Assembly: GCA_019054805.1 (NCBI GenBank) | Contig: JAHQIY010000002.1 | Location: 1 to 64,000, forward strand | DNA length: 64,000 bases | Origin: Brachionus manjavacas | Taxonomy: Eukaryota > Rotifera > Eurotatoria > Ploima > Brachionidae | Direction of reading: 5' to 3' | Position numbers and translations under genes: made by a program | Shown: positions 30,001-43,662 of the stretch, piece by piece | Layout of the letters: each line of letters starts with the position of its first letter | How positions within the stretch are numbered: the first letter of the stretch is position 1 | The notes under the pieces: generated by a model | Told to the model about the DNA's origin: nothing | Seen by the model: the letters and a program-made list of their open reading frames with translations, nothing else | Database searches by the model: none

Positions 30001-33000
30001 CCATAATTCGAAAAATTCATTGCAAAAAACCTATCTGAAAAACGTCAAAAAATGGGTTTTTTGCTCTTTTTCGAAGTCGCCTAAAATCTTGTCCTTTTAA
30101 CTTTTTTGACTCCTGTAAATTGTATCATGTAGAACTTTTTGCGCTCTTGAATTTGAGCTATTAATCATTATCGTAGCTAAAAAATTGACCATTCTGCAGT
30201 GACTTGAAAACTTAGTGACTGGTAATCACTTGCAAGTTTCCCATGTGCATAACTTTTCGAATCTTTGACCTTTTTTGATCTGTAAAAGCCAAAGGCAAGA
30301 AAATTTCAAGATCTATCTAGTGGTATCTTCGGTTTTCCATAATTCGAAAAATTCATTGCAAAAAACCTATCTGAAAAACGTCAAAAAATGGGTTTTTTGC
30401 TCTTTTTCGAAGTCGCCTAAAATCTTGTCCTTTTAACTTTTTTGACTCCTGTAAATTGTATCATGTAGAACTTTTTGCGCTCTTGAATTTGAGCTATTAA
30501 TCATTATCGTAGCTAAAAAATTGACCATTCTGCAGTGACTTGAAAACTTAGTGACTGGTAATCACTTGCAAGTTTCCCATGTGCATAACTTTTCGAATCT
30601 TTGACCTTTTTTTGATCTGTAAAAGCCAAAGGCAAGAAAATTTCAAGATCTATCTAGTGGTATCTTCGGTTTTCCATAATTCGAAAAATTCATTGCAAAA
30701 AACCTATCTGAAAAACGTCAAAAAATGGGTTTTTTGCTCTTTTTCGAAGTCGCCTAAAATCTTGTCCTTTTAACTTTTTTGACTCCTGTAAATTGTATCA
30801 TGTAGAACTTTTTGCGCTCTTGAATTTGAGCTATTAATCATTATCGTAGCTAAAAAATTGACCATTCTGCAGTGACTTGAAAACTTAGTGACTGGTAATC
30901 ACTTGCAAGTTTCCCATGTGCATAACTTTTCGAATCTTTGACCTTTTTTTGATCTGTAAAAGCCAAAGGCAAGAAAATTTCAAGATCTATCTAGTGGTAT
31001 CTTCGGTTTTCCATAATTCGAAAAATTCATTGCAAAAAACCTATCTGAAAAACGTCAAAAAATGGGTTTTTTGCTCTTTTTCGAAGTCGCCTAAAATCTT
31101 GTCCTTTTAACTTTTTTGACTCCTGTAAATTGTATCATGTAGAACTTTTTGCGCTCTTGAATTTGAGCTATTAATCATTATCGTAGCTAAAAAATTGACC
31201 ATTCTGCAGTGACTTGAAAACTTAGTGACTGGTAATCACTTGCAAGTTTCCCATGTGCATAACTTTTCGAATCTTTGACCTTTTTTTGATCTGTAAAAGC
31301 CAAAGGCAAGAAAATTTCAAGATCTATCTAGTGGTATCTTCGGTTTTCCATAATTCGAAAAATTCATTGCAAAAAACCTATCTGAAAAACGTCAAAAAAT
31401 GGGTTTTTTGCTCTTTTTCGAAGTCGCCTAAAATCTTGTCCTTTTAACTTTTTTGACTCCTGTAAATTGTATCATGTAGAACTTTTTGCGCTCTTGAATT
31501 TGAGCTATTAATCATTATCGTAGCTAAAAAATTGACCATTCTGCAGTGACTTGAAAACTTAGTGACTGGTAATCACTTGCAAGTTTCCCATGTGCATAAC
31601 TTTTCGAATCTTTGACCTTTTTTTGATCTGTAAAAGCCAAAGGCAAGAAAATTTCAAGATCTATCTAGTGGTATCTTCGGTTTTCCATAATTCGAAAAAT
31701 TCATTGCAAAAAACCTATCTGAAAAACGTCAAAAAATGGGTTTTTTGCTCTTTTTCGAAGTCGCCTAAAATCTTGTCCTTTTAACTTTTTTGACTCCTGT
31801 AAATTGTATCATGTAGAACTTTTTGCGCTCTTGAATTTGAGCTATTAATCATTATCGTAGCTAAAAAATTGACCATTCTGCAGTGACTTGAAAACTTAGT
31901 GACTGGTAATCACTTGCAAGTTTCCCATGTGCATAACTTTTCGAATCTTTGACCTTTTTTTGATCTGTAAAAGCCAAAGGCAAGAAAATTTCAAGATCTA
32001 TCTAGTGGTATCTTCGGTTTTCCATAATTCGAAAAATTCATTGCAAAAAACCTATCTGAAAAACGTCAAAAAATGGGTTTTTTGCTCTTTTTCGAAGTCG
32101 CCTAAAATCTTGTCCTTTTAACTTTTTTGACTCCTGTAAATTGTATCATGTAGAACTTTTTGCGCTCTTGAATTTGAGCTATTAATCATTATCGTAGCTA
32201 AAAAATTGACCATTCTGCAGTGACTTGAAAACTTAGTGACTGGTAATCACTTGCAAGTTTCCCATGTGCATAACTTTTCGAATCTTTGACCTTTTTTTGA
32301 TCTGTAAAAGCCAAAGGCAAGAAAATTTCAAGATCTATCTAGTGGTATCTTCGGTTTTCCATAATTCGAAAAATTCATTGCAAAAAACCTATCTGAAAAA
32401 CGTCAAAAAATGGGTTTTTTGCTCTTTTTCGAAGTCGCCTAAAATCTTGTCCTTTTAACTTTTTTGACTCCTGTAAATTGTATCATGTAGAACTTTTTGC
32501 GCTCTTGAATTTGAGCTATTAATCATTATCGTAGCTAAAAAATTGACCATTCTGCAGTGACTTGAAAACTTAGTGACTGGTAATCACTTGCAAGTTTCCC
32601 ATGTGCATAACTTTTCGAATCTTTGACCTTTTTTTGATCTGTAAAAGCCAAAGGCAAGAAAATTTCAAGATCTATCTAGTGGTATCTTCGGTTTTCCATA
32701 ATTCGAAAAATTCATTGCAAAAAACCTATCTGAAAAACGTCAAAAAATGGGTTTTTTGCTCTTTTTCGAAGTCGCCTAAAATCTTGTCCTTTTAACTTTT
32801 TTGACTCCTGTAAATTGTATCATGTAGAACTTTTTGCGCTCTTGAATTTGAGCTATTAATCATTATCGTAGCTAAAAAATTGACCATTCTGCAGTGACTT
32901 GAAAACTTAGTGACTGGTAATCACTTGCAAGTTTCCCATGTGCATAACTTTTCGAATCTTTGACCTTTTTTTGATCTGTAAAAGCCAAAGGCAAGAAAAT

Positions 33001-36000
33001 TTCAAGATCTATCTAGTGGTATCTTCGGTTTTCCATAATTCGAAAAATTCATTGCAAAAAACCTATCTGAAAAACGTCAAAAAATGGGTTTTTTGCTCTT
33101 TTTCGAAGTCGCCTAAAATCTTGTCCTTTTAACTTTTTTGACTCCTGTAAATTGTATCATGTAGAACTTTTTGCGCTCTTGAATTTGAGCTATTAATCAT
33201 TATCGTAGCTAAAAAATTGACCATTCTGCAGTGACTTGAAAACTTAGTGACTGGTAATCACTTGCAAGTTTCCCATGTGCATAACTTTTCGAATCTTTGA
33301 CCTTTTTTTGATCTGTAAAAGCCAAAGGCAAGAAAATTTCAAGATCTATCTAGTGGTATCTTCGGTTTTCCATAATTCGAAAAATTCATTGCAAAAAACC
33401 TATCTGAAAAACGTCAAAAAATGGGTTTTTTGCTCTTTTTCGAAGTCGCCTAAAATCTTGTCCTTTTAACTTTTTTGACTCCTGTAAATTGTATCATGTA
33501 GAACTTTTTGCGCTCTTGAATTTGAGCTATTAATCATTATCGTAGCTAAAAAATTGACCATTCTGCAGTGACTTGAAAACTTAGTGACTGGTAATCACTT
33601 GCAAGTTTCCCATGTGCATAACTTTTCGAATCTTTGACCTTTTTTGATCTGTAAAAGCCAAAGGCAAGAAAATTTCAAGATCTATCTAGTGGTATCTTCG
33701 GTTTTCCATAATTCGAAAAATTCATTGCAAAAAACCTATCTGAAAAACGTCAAAAAATGGGTTTTTTGCTCTTTTTCGAAGTCGCCTAAAATCTTGTCCT
33801 TTTAACTTTTTTGACTCCTGTAAATTGTATCATGTAGAACTTTTTGCGCTCTTGAATTTGAGCTATTAATCATTATCGTAGCTAAAAAATTGACCATTCT
33901 GCAGTGACTTGAAAACTTAGTGACTGGTAATCACTTGCAAGTTTCCCATGTGCATAACTTTTCGAATCTTTGACCTTTTTTTGATCTGTAAAAGCCAAAG
34001 GCAAGAAAATTTCAAGATCTATCTAGTGGTATCTTCGGTTTTCCATAATTCGAAAAATTCATTGCAAAAAACCTATCTGAAAAACGTCAAAAAATGGGTT
34101 TTTTGCTCTTTTTCGAAGTCGCCTAAAATCTTGTCCTTTTAACTTTTTTGACTCCTGTAAATTGTATCATGTAGAACTTTTTGCGCTCTTGAATTTGAGC
34201 TATTAATCATTATCGTAGCTAAAAAATTGACCATTCTGCAGTGACTTGAAAACTTAGTGACTGGTAATCACTTGCAAGTTTCCCATGTGCATAACTTTTC
34301 GAATCTTTGACCTTTTTTGATCTGTAAAAGCCAAAGGCAAGAAAATTTCAAGATCTATCTAGTGGTATCTTCGGTTTTCCATAATTCGAAAAATTCATTG
34401 CAAAAAACCTATCTGAAAAACGTCAAAAAATGGGTTTTTTGCTCTTTTTCGAAGTCGCCTAAAATCTTGTCCTTTTAACTTTTTTGACTCCTGTAAATTG
34501 TATCATGTAGAACTTTTTGCGCTCTTGAATTTGAGCTATTAATCATTATCGTAGCTAAAAAATTGACCATTCTGCAGTGACTTGAAAACTTAGTGACTGG
34601 TAATCACTTGCAAGTTTCCCATGTGCATAACTTTTCGAATCTTTGACCTTTTTTGATCTGTAAAAGCCAAAGGCAAGAAAATTTCAAGATCTATCTAGTG
34701 GTATCTTCGGTTTTCCATAATTCGAAAAATTCATTGCAAAAAACCTATCTGAAAAACGTCAAAAAATGGGTTTTTTGCTCTTTTTCGAAGTCGCCTAAAA
34801 TCTTGTCCTTTTAACTTTTTTGACTCCTGTAAATTGTATCATGTAGAACTTTTTGCGCTCTTGAATTTGAGCTATTAATCATTATCGTAGCTAAAAAATT
34901 GACCATTCTGCAGTGACTTGAAAACTTAGTGACTGGTAATCACTTGCAAGTTTCCCATGTGCATAACTTTTCGAATCTTTGACCTTTTTTTGATCTGTAA
35001 AAGCCAAAGGCAAGAAAATTTCAAGATCTATCTAGTGGTATCTTCGGTTTTCCATAATTCGAAAAATTCATTGCAAAAAACCTATCTGAAAAACGTCAAA
35101 AAATGGGTTTTTTGCTCTTTTTCGAAGTCGCCTAAAATCTTGTCCTTTTAACTTTTTTGACTCCTGTAAATTGTATCATGTAGAACTTTTTGCGCTCTTG
35201 AATTTGAGCTATTAATCATTATCGTAGCTAAAAAATTGACCATTCTGCAGTGACTTGAAAACTTAGTGACTGGTAATCACTTGCAAGTTTCCCATGTGCA
35301 TAACTTTTCGAATCTTTGACCTTTTTTGATCTGTAAAAGCCAAAGGCAAGAAAATTTCAAGATCTATCTAGTGGTATCTTCGGTTTTCCATAATTCGAAA
35401 AATTCATTGCAAAAAACCTATCTGAAAAACGTCAAAAAATGGGTTTTTTGCTCTTTTTCGAAGTCGCCTAAAATCTTGTCCTTTTAACTTTTTTGACTCC
35501 TGTAAATTGTATCATGTAGAACTTTTTGCGCTCTTGAATTTGAGCTATTAATCATTATCGTAGCTAAAAAATTGACCATTCTGCAGTGACTTGAAAACTT
35601 AGTGACTGGTAATCACTTGCAAGTTTCCCATGTGCATAACTTTTCGAATCTTTGACCTTTTTTTGATCTGTAAAAGCCAAAGGCAAGAAAATTTCAAGAT
35701 CTATCTAGTGGTATCTTCGGTTTTCCATAATTCGAAAAATTCATTGCAAAAAACCTATCTGAAAAACGTCAAAAAATGGGTTTTTTGCTCTTTTTCGAAG
35801 TCGCCTAAAATCTTGTCCTTTTAACTTTTTTGACTCCTGTAAATTGTATCATGTAGAACTTTTTGCGCTCTTGAATTTGAGCTATTAATCATTATCGTAG
35901 CTAAAAAATTGACCATTCTGCAGTGACTTGAAAACTTAGTGACTGGTAATCACTTGCAAGTTTCCCATGTGCATAACTTTTCGAATCTTTGACCTTTTTT

Positions 36001-39000
36001 GATCTGTAAAAGCCAAAGGCAAGAAAATTTCAAGATCTATCTAGTGGTATCTTCGGTTTTCCATAATTCGAAAAATTCATTGCAAAAAACCTATCTGAAA
36101 AACGTCAAAAAATGGGTTTTTTGCTCTTTTTCGAAGTCGCCTTAAATCTTGTCCTTTTAAGATTTTTGACTCCTGTAAATTCTATCATGTAGAACTTTTT
36201 GCGCTCTTGAATTTGAGCTATTAATCATTATCGTAGCTAAAAAATTGACCATTCTGCAGTGACTTGAAAACTTAGTGACTGGTAATCACTTGCAAGTTTC
36301 CCATGTGCATAACTTTTCGAATCTTTGACCTTTTTTGATCTGTAAAAGCCAAAGGCAAGAAAATTTCAAGATCTATCTAGTGGTATCTTCGGTTTTCCAT
36401 AATTCGAAAAATTCATTGCAAAAAACCTATCTGAAAAACGTCAAAAAATGGGTTTTTTGCTCTTTTTCGAAGTCGCCTAAAATCTTGTCCTTTTAACTTT
36501 TTTGACTCCTGTAAATTGTATCATGTAGAACTTTTTGCGCTCTTGAATTTGAGCTATTAATCATTATCGTAGCTAAAAAATTGACCATTCTGCAGTGACT
36601 TGAAAACTTAGTGACTGGTAATCACTTGCAAGTTTCCCATGTGCATAACTTTTCGAATCTTTGACCTTTTTTGATCTGTAAAAGCCAAAGGCAAGAAAAT
36701 TTCAAGATCTATCTAGTGGTATCTTCGGTTTTCCATAATTCGAAAAATTCATTGCAAAAAACCTATCTGAAAAACGTCAAAAAATGGGTTTTTTGCTCTT
36801 TTTCGAAGTCGCCTAAAATCTTGTCCTTTTAACTTTTTTGACTCCTGTAAATTGTATCATGTAGAACTTTTTGCGCTCTTGAATTTGAGCTATTAATCAT
36901 TATCGTAGCTAAAAAATTGACCATTCTGCAGTGACTTGAAAACTTAGTGACTGGTAATCACTTGCAAGTTTCCCATGTGCATAACTTTTCGAATCTTTGA
37001 CCTTTTTTTGATCTGTAAAAGCCAAAGGCAAGAAAATTTCAAGATCTATCTAGTGGTATCTTCGGTTTTCCATAATTCGAAAAATTCATTGCAAAAAACC
37101 TATCTGAAAAACGTCAAAAAATGGGTTTTTTGCTCTTTTTCGAAGTCGCCTAAAATCTTGTCCTTTTAACTTTTTTGACTCCTGTAAATTGTATCATGTA
37201 GAACTTTTTGCGCTCTTGAATTTGAGCTATTAATCATTATCGTAGCTAAAAAATTGACCATTCTGCAGTGACTTGAAAACTTAGTGACTGGTAATCACTT
37301 GCAAGTTTCCCATGTGCATAACTTTTCGAATCTTTGACCTTTTTTGATCTGTAAAAGCCAAAGGCAAGAAAATTTCAAGATCTATCTAGTGGTATCTTCG
37401 GTTTTCCATAATTCGAAAAATTCATTGCAAAAAACCTATCTGAAAAACGTCAAAAAATGGGTTTTTTGCTCTTTTTCGAAGTCGCCTAAAATCTTGTCCT
37501 TTTAACTTTTTTGACTCCTGTAAATTGTATCATGTAGAACTTTTTGCGCTCTTGAATTTGAGCTATTAATCATTATCGTAGCTAAAAAATTGACCATTCT
37601 GCAGTGACTTGAAAACTTAGTGACTGGTAATCACTTGCAAGTTTCCCATGTGCATAACTTTTCGAATCTTTGACCTTTTTTTGATCTGTAAAAGCCAAAG
37701 GCAAGAAAATTTCAAGATCTATCTAGTGGTATCTTCGGTTTTCCATAATTCGAAAAATTCATTGCAAAAAACCTATCTGAAAAACGTCAAAAAATGGGTT
37801 TTTTGCTCTTTTTCGAAGTCGCCTAAAATCTTGTCCTTTTAACTTTTTTGACTCCTGTAAATTGTATCATGTAGAACTTTTTGCGCTCTTGAATTTGAGC
37901 TATTAATCATTATCGTAGCTAAAAAATTGACCATTCTGCAGTGACTTGAAAACTTAGTGACTGGTAATCACTTGCAAGTTTCCCATGTGCATAACTTTTC
38001 GAATCTTTGACCTTTTTTGATCTGTAAAAGCCAAAGGCAAGAAAATTTCAAGATCTATCTAGTGGTATCTTCGGTTTTCCATAATTCGAAAAATTCATTG
38101 CAAAAAACCTATCTGAAAAACGTCAAAAAATGGGTTTTTTGCTCTTTTTCGAAGTCGCCTAAAATCTTGTCCTTTTAACTTTTTTGACTCCTGTAAATTG
38201 TATCATGTAGAACTTTTTGCGCTCTTGAATTTGAGCTATTAATCATTATCGTAGCTAAAAAATTGACCATTCTGCAGTGACTTGAAAACTTAGTGACTGG
38301 TAATCACTTGCAAGTTTCCCATGTGCATAACTTTTCGAATCTTTGACCTTTTTTGATCTGTAAAAGCCAAAGGCAAGAAAATTTCAAGATCTATCTAGTG
38401 GTATCTTCGGTTTTCCATAATTCGAAAAATTCATTGCAAAAAACCTATCTGAAAAACGTCAAAAAATGGGTTTTTTGCTCTTTTTCGAAGTCGCCTAAAA
38501 TCTTGTCCTTTTAACTTTTTTGACTCCTGTAAATTGTATCATGTAGAACTTTTTGCGCTCTTGAATTTGAGCTATTAATCATTATCGTAGCTAAAAAATT
38601 GACCATTCTGCAGTGACTTGAAAACTTAGTGACTGGTAATCACTTGCAAGTTTCCCATGTGCATAACTTTTCGAATCTTTGACCTTTTTTGATCTGTAAA
38701 AGCCAAAGGCAAGAAAATTTCAAGATCTATCTAGTGGTATCTTCGGTTTTCCATAATTCGAAAAATTCATTGCAAAAAACCTATCTGAAAAACGTCAAAA
38801 AATGGGTTTTTTGCTCTTTTTCGAAGTCGCCTAAAATCTTGTCCTTTTAACTTTTTTGACTCCTGTAAATTGTATCATGTAGAACTTTTTGCGCTCTTGA
38901 ATTTGAGCTATTAATCATTATCGTAGCTAAAAAATTGACCATTCTGCAGTGACTTGAAAACTTAGTGACTGGTAATCACTTGCAAGTTTCCCATGTGCAT

Positions 39001-42000
39001 AACTTTTCGAATCTTTGACCTTTTTTGATCTGTAAAAGCCAAAGGCAAGAAAATTTCAAGATCTATCTAGTGGTATCTTCGGTTTTCCATAATTCGAAAA
39101 ATTCATTGCAAAAAACCTATCTGAAAAACGTCAAAAAATGGGTTTTTTGCTCTTTTTCGAAGTCGCCTAAAATCTTGTCCTTTTAACTTTTTTGACTCCT
39201 GTAAATTGTATCATGTAGAACTTTTTGCGCTCTTGAATTTGAGCTATTAATCATTATCGTAGCTAAAAAATTGACCATTCTGCAGTGACTTGAAAACTTA
39301 GTGACTGGTAATCACTTGCAAGTTTCCCATGTGCATAACTTTTCGAATCTTTGACCTTTTTTTGATCTGTAAAAGCCAAAGGCAAGAAAATTTCAAGATC
39401 TATCTAGTGGTATCTTCGGTTTTCCATAATTCGAAAAATTCATTGCAAAAAACCTATCTGAAAAACGTCAAAAAATGGGTTTTTTGCTCTTTTTCGAAGT
39501 CGCCTAAAATCTTGTCCTTTTAACTTTTTTGACTCCTGTAAATTGTATCATGTAGAACTTTTTGCGCTCTTGAATTTGAGCTATTAATCATTATCGTAGC
39601 TAAAAAATTGACCATTCTGCAGTGACTTGAAAACTTAGTGACTGGTAATCACTTGCAAGTTTCCCATGTGCATAACTTTTCGAATCTTTGACCTTTTTTT
39701 GATCTGTAAAAGCCAAAGGCAAGAAAATTTCAAGATCTATCTAGTGGTATCTTCGGTTTTCCATAATTCGAAAAATTCATTGCAAAAAACCTATCTGAAA
39801 AACGTCAAAAAATGGGTTTTTTGCTCTTTTTCGAAGTCGCCTAAAATCTTGTCCTTTTAACTTTTTTGACTCCTGTAAATTGTATCATGTAGAACTTTTT
39901 GCGCTCTTGAATTTGAGCTATTAATCATTATCGTAGCTAAAAAATTGACCATTCTGCAGTGACTTGAAAACTTAGTGACTGGTAATCACTTGCAAGTTTC
40001 CCATGTGCATAACTTTTCGAATCTTTGACCTTTTTTGATCTGTAAAAGCCAAAGGCAAGAAAATTTCAAGATCTATCTAGTGGTATCTTCGGTTTTCCAT
40101 AATTCGAAAAATTCATTGCAAAAAACCTATCTGAAAAACGTCAAAAAATGGGTTTTTTGCTCTTTTTCGAAGTCGCCTAAAATCTTGTCCTTTTAACTTT
40201 TTTGACTCCTGTAAATTGTATCATGTAGAACTTTTTGCGCTCTTGAATTTGAGCTATTAATCATTATCGTAGCTAAAAAATTGACCATTCTGCAGTGACT
40301 TGAAAACTTAGTGACTGGTAATCACTTGCAAGTTTCCCATGTGCATAACTTTTCGAATCTTTGACCTTTTTTTGATCTGTAAAAGCCAAAGGCAAGAAAA
40401 TTTCAAGATCTATCTAGTGGTATCTTCGGTTTTCCATAATTCGAAAAATTCATTGCAAAAAACCTATCTGAAAAACGTCAAAAAATGGGTTTTTTGCTCT
40501 TTTTCGAAGTCGCCTAAAATCTTGTCCTTTTAACTTTTTTGACTCCTGTAAATTGTATCATGTAGAACTTTTTGCGCTCTTGAATTTGAGCTATTAATCA
40601 TTATCGTAGCTAAAAAATTGACCATTCTGCAGTGACTTGAAAACTTAGTGACTGGTAATCACTTGCAAGTTTCCCATGTGCATAACTTTTCGAATCTTTG
40701 ACCTTTTTTGATCTGTAAAAGCCAAAGGCAAGAAAATTTCAAGATCTATCTAGTGGTATCTTCGGTTTTCCATAATTCGAAAAATTCATTGCAAAAAACC
40801 TATCTGAAAAACGTCAAAAAATGGGTTTTTTGCTCTTTTTCGAAGTCGCCTAAAATCTTGTCCTTTTAACTTTTTTGACTCCTGTAAATTGTATCATGTA
40901 GAACTTTTTGCGCTCTTGAATTTGAGCTATTAATCATTATCGTAGCTAAAAAATTGACCATTCTGCAGTGACTTGAAAACTTAGTGACTGGTAATCACTT
41001 GCAAGTTTCCCATGTGCATAACTTTTCGAATCTTTGACCTTTTTTGATCTGTAAAAGCCAAAGGCAAGAAAATTTCAAGATCTATCTAGTGGTATCTTCG
41101 GTTTTCCATAATTCGAAAAATTCATTGCAAAAAACCTATCTGAAAAACGTCAAAAAATGGGTTTTTTGCTCTTTTTCGAAGTCGCCTAAAATCTTGTCCT
41201 TTTAACTTTTTTGACTCCTGTAAATTGTATCATGTAGAACTTTTTGCGCTCTTGAATTTGAGCTATTAATCATTATCGTAGCTAAAAAATTGACCATTCT
41301 GCAGTGACTTGAAAACTTAGTGACTGGTAATCACTTGCAAGTTTCCCATGTGCATAACTTTTCGAATCTTTGACCTTTTTTTGATCTGTAAAAGCCAAAG
41401 GCAAGAAAATTTCAAGATCTATCTAGTGGTATCTTCGGTTTTCCATAATTCGAAAAATTCATTGCAAAAAACCTATCTGAAAAACGTCAAAAAATGGGTT
41501 TTTTGCTCTTTTTCGAAGTCGCCTAAAATCTTGTCCTTTTAACTTTTTTGACTCCTGTAAATTGTATCATGTAGAACTTTTTGCGCTCTTGAATTTGAGC
41601 TATTAATCATTATCGTAGCTAAAAAATTGACCATTCTGCAGTGACTTGAAAACTTAGTGACTGGTAATCACTTGCAAGTTTCCCATGTGCATAACTTTTC
41701 GAATCTTTGACCTTTTTTTGATCTGTAAAAGCCAAAGGCAAGAAAATTTCAAGATCTATCTAGTGGTATCTTCGGTTTTCCATAATTCGAAAAATTCATT
41801 GCAAAAAACCTATCTGAAAAACGTCAAAAAATGGGTTTTTTGCTCTTTTTCGAAGTCGCCTAAAATCTTGTCCTTTTAACTTTTTTGACTCCTGTAAATT
41901 GTATCATGTAGAACTTTTTGCGCTCTTGAATTTGAGCTATTAATCATTATCGTAGCTAAAAAATTGACCATTCTGCAGTGACTTGAAAACTTAGTGACTG

Positions 42001-43562
42001 GTAATCACTTGCAAGTTTCCCATGTGCATAACTTTTCGAATCTTTGACCTTTTTTTGATCTGTAAAAGCCAAAGGCAAGAAAATTTCAAGATCTATCTAG
42101 TGGTATCTTCGGTTTTCCATAATTCGAAAAATTCATTGCAAAAAACCTATCTGAAAAACGTCAAAAAATGGGTTTTTTGCTCTTTTTCGAAGTCGCCTAA
42201 AATCTTGTCCTTTTAACTTTTTTGACTCCTGTAAATTGTATCATGTAGAACTTTTTGCGCTCTTGAATTTGAGCTATTAATCATTATCGTAGCTAAAAAA
42301 TTGACCATTCTGCAGTGACTTGAAAACTTAGTGACTGGTAATCACTTGCAAGTTTCCCATGTGCATAACTTTTCGAATCTTTGACCTTTTTTTGATCTGT
42401 AAAAGCCAAAGGCAAGAAAATTTCAAGATCTATCTAGTGGTATCTTCGGTTTTCCATAATTCGAAAAATTCATTGCAAAAAACCTATCTGAAAAACGTCA
42501 AAAAATGGGTTTTTTGCTCTTTTTCGAAGTCGCCTAAAATCTTGTCCTTTTAACTTTTTTGACTCCTGTAAATTGTATCATGTAGAACTTTTTGCGCTCT
42601 TGAATTTGAGCTATTAATCATTATCGTAGCTAAAAAATTGACCATTCTGCAGTGACTTGAAAACTTAGTGACTGGTAATCACTTGCAAGTTTCCCATGTG
42701 CATAACTTTTCGAATCTTTGACCTTTTTTTGATCTGTAAAAGCCAAAGGCAAGAAAATTTCAAGATCTATCTAGTGGTATCTTCGGTTTTCCATAATTCG
42801 AAAAATTCATTGCAAAAAACCTATCTGAAAAACGTCAAAAAATGGGTTTTTTGCTCTTTTTCGAAGTCGCCTAAAATCTTGTCCTTTTAACTTTTTTGAC
42901 TCCTGTAAATTGTATCATGTAGAACTTTTTGCGCTCTTGAATTTGAGCTATTAATCATTATCGTAGCTAAAAAATTGACCATTCTGCAGTGACTTGAAAA
43001 CTTAGTGACTGGTAATCACTTGCAAGTTTCCCATGTGCATAACTTTTCGAATCTTTGACCTTTTTTTGATCTGTAAAAGCCAAAGGCAAGAAAATTTCAA
43101 GATCTATCTAGTGGTATCTTCGGTTTTCCATAATTCGAAAAATTCATTGCAAAAAACCTATCTGAAAAACGTCAAAAAATGGGTTTTTTGCTCTTTTTCG
43201 AAGTCGCCTAAAATCTTGTCCTTTTAACTTTTTTGACTCCTGTAAATTGTATCATGTAGAACTTTTTGCGCTCTTGAATTTGAGCTATTAATCATTATCG
43301 TAGCTAAAAAATTGACCATTCTGCAGTGACTTGAAAACTTAGTGACTGGTAATCACTTGCAAGTTTCCCATGTGCATAACTTTTCGAATCTTTGACCTTT
43401 TTTTGATCTGTAAAAGCCAAAGGCAAGAAAATCTCAAGATATATCTATTGGATACTTCGGTTTTCCATAATTCGAAAAATTCATTGCAAAAAACCTATCT
43501 GAAAAACGTCAAAAAATGGGTTTTTTGCACTTTTTCGAAGTCGCCTAAAATCTTGTCCTTTT
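1..43562 (+). repeat. 336/337-bp satellite DNA, main array
   Basis: Head-to-tail tandem array with a period of 336 or 337 bp. Taking ATGTGCATAACTTTTCG as phase zero, monomers start at 284, 621, 958 and so on to 43370, giving exactly 128 periods. The array continues off the left edge. Monomers are AT-rich with many A and T tracts and nearly identical. Recurrent differences are a T6/T7 run in GACC(T)nGATCTG, an A/T site in AAACT(A/T)AGTGACTGG, and rare indels. The count closes exactly: 43,086 bp = 128 x 336 + 81 T7 monomers - 3 single-base deletions (near 4818, 13272 and 17987). A period of about 2 x 168 bp fits a dinucleosome, as in many satellites. The array could be centromeric or pericentromeric, but nothing here proves it. 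Each T7 monomer contains a 64-codon open frame that I regard as accidental. Confidence 0.98.
36001..36336 (+). repeat. Diverged satellite monomer inside the main array
   Basis: One monomer in the otherwise homogeneous array carries four clustered substitutions between 36141 and 36183: CGCCTTAAATC for CGCCTAAAATC, TTTTAAGATTTTTGAC for TTTTAACTTTTTTGAC (two changes), and AAATTCTATC for AAATTGTATC. The first change also occurs in a divergent monomer of the second array, near 45838. The monomer has the short T6 run. It is not an array edge, because both neighbours are standard. Confidence 0.8.
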
Positions 43563-43563
43563 A

Positions 43564-43662
43564 CCAATTGCTGAAGCCACTCAGAAAAAAGTCTACCAAT
43601 GTCAGGGAATTTTTGGGCGGATTGAAAGCGTCTGCTTGATGATCCTCGATCAAATGATTTGA
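43564..43662 (+). pseudogene. 3' end of an unidentified gene (32 codons plus stop)
   Basis: Right at the left junction the non-satellite DNA opens into a frame of 32 codons ending in TGA at 43660-43662. It starts PIAEATQKKVYQCQ and ends SVCLMILDQMI. Its composition is clearly more coding-like than the AT-rich DNA after it, and an AATAAA lies at 43687-43692. It is convergent with the Spartan gene, so it is probably the last exon of a neighbouring gene cut off by the satellite junction. I do not recognise the protein. Another frame fuses the satellite frame to this DNA (to 43639), but that is a chance read-through. The exact frame choice is uncertain because the piece is so short. Confidence 0.4.

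Noticed and set aside
1..43562. CENP-B box in the satellite
   Set aside because: ATTCGAAAAATTCATTG fits only the first half of the NTTCGNNNNANNCGGGN consensus and lacks the CGGG part; no better match seen on either strand.
1..43562. CRISPR array
   Set aside because: There is no spacer diversity: the whole 337-bp unit repeats, and the surrounding genes are eukaryotic.
43370..43639. 89-codon frame joining satellite to the Spartan segment
   Set aside because: Chance read-through from a satellite frame across the junction; the adjacent frame ending at 43662 looks more coding-like.
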